Shown here: in pieces, positions 56,224 through 64,000 of the stretch
Layout: every line of letters starts with the position of its first letter
How positions within the stretch are numbered: the first letter of the stretch is position 1
Source: Phyllostachys edulis
Lineage: Eukaryota; Streptophyta; Magnoliopsida; Poales; Poaceae
Assembly: GCA_036346405.1 (NCBI GenBank)
Contig: CM070554.1
Location: forward strand, 44,539,058-44,603,057
Direction: 5' to 3'
Length of the DNA: 64,000 bases
Notes under the pieces: generated by a model
What the model was told of the DNA's origin: nothing
Databases searched by the model: none
What the model saw: the letters and a program-made list of their open reading frames with translations, nothing else
Program-made: the position numbers and the translations under genes

Positions 56224-57591
56224 CCTCTACTGATGTATTATCTATGATCACTCTTGCTCTTTCTTGCTTGTCTTCTGTACAAAGAGAAAGATATGAAGCA
56301 TTATTATAACACAGTTGACCAAAACATTATGAACTTATTGGGCTCCAGTAACCAACAAGTATACGAGTCCAAAGGAGATAATACTATCAAAACTCTAAGC
56401 AGCTCACGAAGTAACAAAAGATGCAAAACTCAACAGATAATAGGCTACTCTATAGTCTATACCTGCGAAAAAGCAATAATTGAGTGTAAGTGAAGAAAGT
56501 GTAGTGTTGATCGAAAAAAAACTGAATAATGCTTATTTCCTTTCCTCATTGTTCAGCTAACAAATTGCCTCACATTGTATAGCTTATTCCAGATCGTGAT
56601 TAAACAAAAAAAAACACATATTTTCTTAATTAGTACATAATCCTGCATATTCATACCCACACACATATGTACTAATAGCTCACTTCACTTGTTCACAAGG
56701 TCTATATTTCAGTCCAAAAAGGGGGATTTAGACCATTCCACTAAAAAGTCTGAACATTCACATGAAAGCTAGGTTCTTCATGTAGTCTTTCTGGATAGTG
56801 CATCTCATATCAAAGGAAATTCCTATGTTGGCATGTTTCCTGATGCAATTTAATATAAAGTGCAAATTAGATCTTTATCTAATACGCTATCTCCAGTTGC
56901 TTATTAAAAGCCTGAGACTGCATTTTTCTATTACCAAGGAGATTATGTAGCCTTGCTCTGCAGCCTTGCCGCCACTGACGAGAATTGATCAACGCCGCTG
57001 GACTATCCAACCCAGCAAATGAAAACGATTCAATTAGTACCACCGGAAGTAGACATACAAGTTAATACTATCTAAGTGTTCTTCCAGAGTACGTACAGAT
57101 TAAAAACTGGGAAGTCAAATGTCGAAACTGCTTGAGGAGAAGAAGAAAAACCATACCTTTTTACACCGGTGACCTCCTAGCTGCAAGATCTTCACCACAA
57201 ACATGTAGGTGTCCGGTGACATGGAATCTGCAGGCTTCCACCTGGGCGGTGGCACCAAGCACGAGTCAATAACACAAGATGGGATCCGGCTGGAGGTGGA
57301 GCCAACGCCCGGGTCTCTGTGGGTAACGCCCCTGCGGCATTCTGAGTATCGCGGATGGAAATTTCCGAATTTCGTTTCTATAGGAGACCACACTTGCACC
57401 GAAATTGTTTTCCGAGCCAAACGCGGTACAGCAGAGCAGCAGCAGCCACCTAGCCGATCAGGGCCTACCTTTGCAACGTTTGGGCTTGGATTGCCCTTGG
57501 GCTTCTCAGTTTCCGGTCTAGACCGGCTCATCAGTACCGAGCCGGACTCGGCTCCAGTCCACGTCACCCGCAAAATCCGTCGGACCATATT
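56224..57591. other. intergenic DNA, no supported gene
   Basis: Frames on both strands overlap in 57115-57720 without a recognisable domain. The right part may be former 5' sequence of the PPR gene or of whatever carried it. Confidence 0.35.
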
Positions 57592-57866
57592 GTGTCTAGA
57601 CTGGCCCCCTCCGCTCTCCTCTCCGCATACCACGACAACCGCCAGTATGACCGCGCTGTCCACGCCTTCCGCATCCTCCCCGCGGAGCTCGGCATCAAGC
57701 CAGGGATCGTCTCCCACAACACCCTCCTCAAGTCCCTCGTTGCCAGCAGCGACGTCGCCTCCGCCTATGCAGTGCTTGATGAAATGCTTGACAAGGCCAG
57801 CGTTGAACCGGACATTGTTTCGTGCAATGAGATCCTCAAGGGCTACCTCAACTCAGGTGATATTGC
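57592..57866 (+). pseudogene. PPR-protein gene, 5' fragment
   Basis: The frame reads ALLSAYHDNRQYDRAVHAFR, then LPAELGIKPGIVSHNTLLKSL, then AVLDEMLDKASVEPDIVSCN and EILKGYLNSGD. These are about two and a half 35-residue pentatricopeptide repeats (P type). PPR proteins bind organellar RNA. The fragment stops resembling PPR sequence right after ATFDQ (about 57880). A second piece of what is probably the same gene lies at 62551-62681. The codons are GC-rich like those of an intronless rice PPR gene. Confidence 0.75.
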
Positions 57867-57880
57867 CACATTTGACCAAA

Positions 57881-58254
57881 AGGGAGGAGATTACTATGAA
57901 AATTGTTCCCTTGGATCACATTTTGTAATGGCCCTTTCTTCCGAACTCCTCTAAAGCATCGTATCAGTTGGTTTTACGCACCAGTTTTTTCCACCCTGAA
58001 CACAAATACATTACTTCCATTGCAAAAAGTATGGTAGAGCTAGTGCATGGTTCTTATTTGGGAGATGTTGTGCTATGAGATGTCTGTCCATATAATGTAG
58101 TTGAAAAGTTTGAACCATATGTGTCTAGTTCTCTAGGAGCTCTTATGAGCTGTATAAAAGGTGGATTTCTAGGTATTGGTGGTTAATGTGCTACTGATAA
58201 CTTTCTTACGTGAATCCTTTGCATCATTTAGACATCTTTGTTAAAATAATCGGT
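57881..58254. other. junction region between PPR and SKL1-like fragments
   Basis: AT-rich, no frame. It should contain the left breakpoint of the inserted SKL1-like segment and part of an intron of that gene. No TIR or Helitron end was recognised. Confidence 0.4.
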
Positions 58255-61200
58255 GACATTATTTGTATAGTTCTTGATGGAAGCGGAGAGGTGAAGCCGA
58301 AATTTGGACATTGGAAAGCTTGGTATTGAGAATTCAGGAGATGTTTTTATTGATGTTGATGATATGTCTCTATCGATCAGAGCCAAGTCTGACGGGACAC
58401 TAGGGACTTTGATGAATGTTAAGCAACTATTTGATAGGATTAAGTCTTCTGAAACAATATGGTATGCATCCGTATTTTAGTAGCGGGCTCTTATTTGTAA
58501 GGATTTATGTCTTTACTCATTTCAGTGTTGCAGGTTCATTGACGAGGAACAGTTGGTGGTGAATCTAAAGAAAGTCGAACAAGAGTTGAAATGGCCTGAC
58601 ATTGATGAATCTTGGGAATCCCTTACTTCAGGGATCACATAGTTATTGACAGGGATTAATGTTCACATTGTTGGTGATTTCACAGATATTAATGAGGCAG
58701 TTGCTAAAGAGATCGTTGAGGGTATTGAGTGTGTGCATCTTATTTTTTTAAACCAATTAAACTTTGAGGCAAAAAACTATCCAATTAGATGGCATGCTCT
58801 ATGCAAATTGCAGTTTGGTTCTGCTACACCTTTTTACTCTACAACTGGAAATGATAATTCATCAGAACACAATATATAGTTTATAGTTATTGGCTAAATA
58901 ATATATCCTACTCTGAGATTTTCTATCATGAACAATATCACAATTGTTACTTCAATAGCAGATAAGGCCATTGAAACGTGTTTGCTCCATGTTTCATATC
59001 TTTGTAGGTATGTCGGACCCGGATTTCCGAGAATCCAAATCCTCTGTGAAAACACTGTGCTATTCCCTAGATCAGTAGATAGCACTCACAGGCACATTGC
59101 TGAATCAACCATACAAGTCGTGATCTAGCACAAATATATTACAACACAAAGTAACATAGACTTCATCGGATCGAGTTTTACAAAAGGGGCCGCTCAAGGC
59201 CAACATGATTACATTACATGGAGATAACGAAATCTACAGCGAAAGCAAAAGGTGAGGTAGGGCTCATCTCACACAAGCAAGCGACTGGGGTGACCTGTGT
59301 ACGACGGATATTAACCAAGAGCTGGATAATATCGGTTGTACACGAGTACCAACGAGTCTACTTAGACTGAGCAAGACCTAAACTACAGAACTATACTACT
59401 CCTCGTCATAGCCTTGTCCATCATCTCCTGGGCCTTTGTAGAAAGCGTAGTCTCCTTCGTCTTCATTATCTGAAGGGTTTGGGGAGAGAAGCGAGAATGA
59501 GCACTACTACCGTGCTCGTGAGCCAACACACAATGCAATAATATACATGCAAGGCTTAACAAGGATGGCTCAGGTTCTTTTATTTGCGAAAGCAAGATTT
59601 TCAAATAACATATTTACAAAGTCCTATCACTTAGAATTTTAATAAAATTGCATTTTAATAAAGAGAGTAATGTGCAATAATTAATAATAGTAGAGGTTCC
59701 ATTCGTCGAAACTCTACCCATGCATCTTTTCAATTGGAGCTGCCTCCAATGACCATACCCACTAAGCTCAAAGGCTCAAGGAAAAATCCAACACAGGGCT
59801 AGGTGAGCCCTTCCACCATTTTCATACCACCCACAAGGTTTTGAAATAGAACTAACTCAAGTTATGATTCCCATGTCCGCCTTTGACCATAGGCACGGCT
59901 GTTTAAACAGTTTTAGACTCTGCAAATGTTGCACACTTTACCCACAAGAGATAGTCATACCCGTTACCCCACATGATTCCGTAGTCATGTAGTTGGCGCG
60001 ACCTTCACAGTAACCTTTCAAACTACCTTGCCCTTTCCGTTATCTCACCCATATGGAGTTGCGCCCATACGTTCGCGAGGGATGTTGTACCCGCAGCGTG
60101 TGGCATAGTTGGACTACCCACGACGTTGGCAACTTCACCTAGTATCGGTGTCCCGTCAAAATTTGGATGTACCGCAAAGCTTGCGCGCCCATTACTCTAC
60201 CAAAGAGAGACACATTCAGGGTTCAATAATTTTACTAAGCCAAGTTACACTTTGTAGACTTGTGGTTGTACTTGTTTAACACGGGAGGTCATGACAAGAT
60301 TAAGTCCTTAGGGTTATCTGGGCGGTTCATTCCACAAACCAACCATCCTCGTGCTCCCCGGGCACCCACAACCTCACCATCCGCCCAGATAGAACTAGCA
60401 ATTGGGGTTTTGAGGAGTAAACCAAATTATTTTCACACCTTTTAGTCAATGGATCACCAATGACTACCCAAATCATTTTATGTTTGAGGAAATGATGATT
60501 GGAGTATTTAATACCCCGGTACTTAAGCAAGACTAGCATGTCTCTTAAGTACAACTAATAACTAGTATTACCATATAGTTACTAAGGTGACAAGGATTAA
60601 AGGATTCAAATTGTCAAGGATGGCATATTAAATTAATTAATCAACAAGTGGGTGTTTAACTACCTTAAGTTTTAACATACATTTGATAAAGAATTAAAGC
60701 ATGCAATTTTTGCTAATTTAAATGGATATAATTTGCATAAAATGTAGGCTCAACATGATCAAAGTATTGACTCGCCTTGGATTAAAGGTAAGGAATCTTT
60801 GATAATCTTGTGCTTGATCGAAGTGGAGATCCCCCACGTCTGCGAATCCTAATCGGGTGATCGCACTGGAAAAAGATACAAACAAGCAAAGAGAGAAAAT
60901 AAATACAAGAGAATACACAAATGAACTCCAAATTAATCAAGTCCTATGCCATTAGCAAGATCTTGATTTAACAAATTTTTAGAAATTTATTTCATAATTT
61001 TTGGAGTTATAACGGAGGAGAAATGAATTTACGAAGATTAATTGAATTGAAAAAGAGAGAGAGAGAGAGAGCTGCGGTCCACAACCCAGTCGTGGGCCAA
61101 GTCCACGCGCGGGCGTGCTTGGGCGCGTGGTGCACCGGCCACGGGCGGGCCCACAAGGCAGCCAAAGAAGGGGGGGGGGCAAAGCCAATGACAGTGGGCC

Positions 61201-62430
61201 TTTGGCCCTTTCATCCCCATCAAATGGCCTTTGGCCACAGAGAGCGAGGTGGGCGGAGGCGGCGGCCGCGGCGGCGATGCAGGAGGAGGGCGAGGCAGCG
61301 TGCACGCTCTGGCGAGGAGGCCGTGGAATGACCGGTTGGCCTAGGGGTGGCCGGATTGGCCCGGCGGCGGTGGCCATGGGCGGAGGAGGAGGAGGCATGG
61401 CGACAGCACGTCTCGGCGACAGGGAAGGCGAAGGGAGGTGGGGAATGGGATCCTTGCGTCGCGGGGCTCGCGGTGACGTGGTTGCCAGAGGCAGGGGCTC
61501 ACCGGAGCGGCGAGGGAGTACGGAGGCGGCGTGGCCACGAAGGGAGCGCGGCGGCGATGCTCTGCTTGGTGGTTCTTACCGGGAGCTTGGGGGCGGCGTG
61601 AGGAGCTCAAGGGGGGGGTGCTCAGGAGGCACTTTATAGGCCACGGGAGGCGAGGGAGCTGCTGGAGAGGGGGGCCAACGGGAGGGAGTCCATGGCATCG
61701 CGCGGTCCCGAGGGGGAGACAAGGCGAGGGAGCGGGGAGACGCTGCGAGGACGTGCGGTGGCTCGACCGTCCACGTTGACGCGGGCGCGTGCGGCGCGGA
61801 CGACAAGACAAGGTGAGGGAAAATTGCTCGATCCCGGAGCTCCAGGGCGGCGGGCACTATGGCGACGTGTGCAGCATGCAGCGAGAAAAGACAAGCGAGA
61901 AGCGGCTCGGCGTGGCGGCATCATCCACGGAGGAGGAGGCGGACTTCTCAAGCGCGGCGGCGGTGACCCGGGAAAAGAAGACGAGGAAGACGACCCGGGC
62001 GGTGCGACCAAAAGAAAAAAGGGGGAAAAGGAAGAGGCCGAAGGCCTAGGGGAGAAAGCAGTTGGGCCAGGGCAGGCCAGGGAGAAAACGGGCCGGGTGG
62101 GCCGAAGGAGATGGGCTCGGCCCAGAGGAAAAAATGGGCTGAGCCCGAAAGAGAAGGGAGGCCCAACTCAAGGTGGCATGGGAATTTCAAAAGAGATGAG
62201 AAATTCCACACTGCGAAATTGAATTTCAAATGTTACGGATATTACATTTGAAACACATACCGAAAAAGAAAGGAAGTTTTTCAGAATTAGCTTGGTAATT
62301 TGAATTACAGTGAAGAACGAAAATTAGAACAGCAATTACTATGCGCTGTCCGAAAACGGGCGTTGCAAGGTATCTTCCAGTTTGCACAAGTGAGCTGCTA
62401 GAAAGTGCCACTCAAAAGTCTATTGATACA
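58255..62430 (+). pseudogene. SKL1: shikimate kinase-like (SKL1-type) gene fragment, interrupted by a solo LTR
   Basis: Exon pieces are about 58270-58461 (VKPKFGHWKAW, then after a frame change DVDDMSLSIRAKSDGTL..LFDRIKSSETIW), 58534-58730 (FIDEEQLVVNLKKVEQELKW, PDIDESWESLTSGI, a TAG, then INVHIVGDFTDINEAVAKEI), and 62368-62430 (YLPVCTSELLESATQKSID). The intron at 58462-58533 is GTATGC..TTGCAG. This CS-like domain followed by a degenerate shikimate-kinase core is the pattern of plastid SKL1 proteins, which lack kinase activity in Arabidopsis and act in chloroplast development. Identification is from memory of that family. The third exon is cut from its acceptor by the LTR at 59011-62367. It has no transit peptide, no C-terminus, and a premature stop. 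Confidence 0.7.
59006..62372 (-). mobile_element. solo LTR (59011-62367), minus orientation, TSD AGGTA
   Basis: It begins TGTCGGACCC and ends GGCGTTGCA on the plus strand. The target AGGTA is repeated at 59006-59010 and 62368-62372. Orientation follows from a minus-strand TATAAAG box (61632-61638) and from the shared module read on the minus strand (59880-59950). Its start resembles the 21396 LTR start. A GC-rich section (61060-62200) gives many spurious frames. The insertion split an AG|GTATC intron-exon junction of the SKL1-like gene. Confidence 0.93.
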
Positions 62431-62550
62431 TGTAAAATTCTCTCCTCGTTTTGTTGAAAAAAGCTGTAATATGTAGTTTTTTAGACGTCAGTAAAACCAA
62501 ATGTCATTCTAGTTATGTGTAGTTCATGTTATTGCAGTGAATTGACATGT

Positions 62551-62681
62551 TTGGTCCTGCACTGGAGGTGTGCAAGGAATACTTGGACAACAAGTGGGCG
62601 CCACCATTCCAAGCCGTCAAAGGTTTGGTTGAGGGATTAGTGAAGAGCAGGAAGGTGAAACACGGAAAGGAGGTTGTAATG
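62551..62681 (+). pseudogene. PPR-protein gene, 3' fragment
   Basis: The frame reads MFGPALEVCKEYLDNKWAPPFQ then AVKGLVEGLVKSRKVKHGKEVVM, typical of the last repeats of a P-type PPR protein. It is cut after GTTGTAATG by the LTR beginning TGTGGATATC at 62682. With the 57.6-kb fragment it brackets the SKL1-like segment. That they come from one gene is inference from family order. Confidence 0.6.
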
Positions 62682-62796
62682 TGTGGATATCATGGGGATA
62701 TGCCTGAGATCTTAGGATGATGTTACAATTGGCAATGTTGTTGATGGTTTGTCGAATCACGTGTTTTCGGCAAAGATTCAGTTCTGTCAGGTCTCT

Positions 62797-63195
62797 GGCG
62801 GTCAGACCGGCCATTTTGGCGGTCAGACCGGCCATACCTGTTTGGTTTTCTGAAATGGTCGCTGGCGGTCTGACCGGCCAGGCTGGCGGTCAGACCGGCC
62901 ATGGAGCGGTCTGACCGGCTTTGCCTGAGCGGTCAGACCGGCCATTGCATTGTTTTTGGATTTTGGAGCTGGGCCAAAAATAGAAGGTGTAGGCAAGTGA
63001 GAGGGTTCTTCTGCACTTGGTCCCATAATTTTTGGAGCCTCCAGGCAAAAGTTCTATTTGATTGAAATTTATAGAGAAGGTTCGGGTTTCCAGGTTGGAA
63101 TTTTGGCTAAGTCATGGACTGGCGGTCAGACCGGCCTTTGGCTGGCGGTCGGCCGGCGAGGCGAGCGAATCGACCATGGTGACGGTCGACCGGTT
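62797..63195. repeat. GCGGTC(A/T)GACCGGC motif cluster, about 9 copies
   Basis: Copies start near 62797, 62818, 62864, 62885, 62906, 62929 and 63120, with diverged ones near 63142 and 63180. Each is a near-perfect palindrome CCGGTC-N-GACCGG. Spacing of 21 bp recurs (62797/62818, 62864/62885/62906), about two helical turns. Confidence 0.88.
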
Positions 63196-63876
63196 TTCAC
63201 TTATCTCGTCGTCGCCGTGGCGGCGATGTTTGGAAGTTAGGTCAAGTTCATGGGTTTCATGGCATATGTGTTGCATGATGCATGTTTTGACTAACGTGGG
63301 TCAAGTTGTGAAGAACTTGTTCCCGGATTCGATTTCTTTGTCTATTGATGTGCAGGTTGCTTGGAGGTCAATGATGATCAACGGCGAGGATGATCGGGAC
63401 TAAGCTTGGAGAGCTGAGGTCTAGAACGATTGGGGATGCCGAGTGAGGTCAATGAAGTCAAGCATTGCGTAAGAGGGACAAAGGTGACCGAACGGGCAGT
63501 TCGGTGCGACGGGTTCGATCAAGTGGCGCGGGGGTCGGTGCAAGTGCCATGGTGGTTTCGGTGGGAGCCGGATGAGAGAGACTTGCCGACATGAAGAGAG
63601 TCGCTGGATCAACCTACACGTGGCGAAGCAAGGATGTGTTTCACGAAGATGGGACTCGGTCTTTGCAAAAAGATCGAGAAGGGGTATTTTGGTAATTTTA
63701 CCAAATACTGCCTTGGTGACCTAATGCCAATCCGCGGCACAAGACGGTGCGTCAAGAAGTGAATTAGGTCAAGAGATGAAGACGGCGCTTTAAAATGCGT
63801 GCGTGTGTGACCCGTTTGTTTTGGGCCTTAACGGGAACTCATTAGGGTTACTCTTCTAGAAGGTCTAAGCCTCCAC

Positions 63877-63885
63877 TATAAATAG
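63877..63885 (+). promoter_or_regulatory. TATA box of the right-hand LTR
   Basis: TATAAATAG in a classic plant promoter context (CCTCCACTATAAATAGAGGAGG). The cluster of palindromic motifs lies 0.7-1.1 kb upstream. Confidence 0.7.
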
Positions 63886-64000
63886 AGGAGGGAGGTGGCT
63901 GCACCCCCTTAACCCTTTCATTGCATTGAAAACCCTAGTTTTGCTCTTGTGCTTAGGGAGTTGATAGTTGGAGGTTAGGGTTCTAGAGAGTTGGATTTGA

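Larger units (their letters stand above)
62682..64000 (+). mobile_element. 5' part of an LTR retrotransposon LTR, running off the window
   Basis: It begins TGTGGATATCATGGGG exactly where PPR similarity stops. It holds a cluster of GGCGGTCAGACCGGCCA motifs (62797-63195) and a TATAAATAG box at 63877-63885 followed by a plausible transcribed leader (AACCCTAG). No coding frame. The superfamily cannot be told without the internal region. Confidence 0.65.

Noticed and set aside
57115..57717. 200-residue minus-strand frame
   Set aside because: No recognisable domain, runs antisense into the PPR fragment, ends in a poly-Phe/Ser tail.
61023..62230. cluster of 60-176 residue frames on both strands
   Set aside because: All are in the GC-rich part of the solo LTR at 59011-62367; no domain and frames overlap heavily.
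62797..63195. palindromic repeats with regular spacing, CRISPR-like at first sight
   Set aside because: Eukaryotic LTR context, short variable spacers, repeat only about 16 bp, no cas genes.

Overview
The window is nuclear DNA of a grass, most likely rice (Oryza) or a close wild relative. The basis is sequence seen by eye only: Del/Tekay-type Ty3/gypsy chromoviruses with LTRs of about 3 kb, initiator-tRNA-Met primer sites, hAT and Mutator-like elements, grass-type MITEs, GC-rich plant exons with GT-AG introns, and a 9-LOX-like lipoxygenase. One gene looks fully intact: a nine-exon lipoxygenase (29899-34274, + strand). Nearly everything else is transposable-element sequence or genes broken by it.

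Layout. 1-10.4 kb: a Mutator-like element (MULE) transposase pseudogene (- strand, start at 6786) split by a 3.7-kb solo LTR (451-4151, target duplication AGTGC). Two divergent genes with GRF-like zinc fingers follow (8359-7755 on -, 9180-10388 on +), separated by a 31-bp tandem array and a telomere-like tract; the second carries a triplicated 200-bp exon-intron unit. 10.4-11.26 kb: unassigned DNA ending in a copy of the lipoxygenase upstream region. 11.26-20.5 kb: a decayed minus-strand Ty3/gypsy chromovirus with both LTRs. 20.5-25.1 kb: hAT debris and nested LTR fragments. 25.1-29.5 kb: MITEs, an 85-bp tandem repeat, a duplicated 200-bp segment and a TA microsatellite. 29.7-34.3 kb: the lipoxygenase. 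35.0-36.1 kb: a non-autonomous hAT element with perfect 8-bp target duplications. 36.1-39.9 kb: an LTR with primer site and a non-coding leader. 40.2-43.1 kb: a hAT transposase pseudogene containing a second hAT insertion. 44.25-56.22 kb: a complete plus-strand Ty3/gypsy chromovirus (TSD GATCA, PBS, PPT, extra 5' ORF, gag, protease, RT, RNase H, integrase, chromodomain remnant) carrying several stops and frameshifts. 57.6-62.7 kb: a PPR gene split in two around a fragment of a shikimate kinase-like (SKL1-type) gene, which is itself interrupted at a splice junction by a 3.36-kb solo LTR (59011-62367, TSD AGGTA). 62.68-64.0 kb: the start of another LTR rich in a GGTCAGACC motif, running off the window.

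The parts worth most attention: a roughly 75-bp module conserved in five or more otherwise diverged LTRs, always in the transcribed part between TATA box and poly(A) signal where those could be seen; the tandem exon-intron triplication in the GRF-like gene; the PPR/SKL1 chimera dated by nested insertions; the copy of the lipoxygenase proximal promoter 18 kb upstream; and the fact that most nonsense codons in the window's broken genes look like C-to-T changes.
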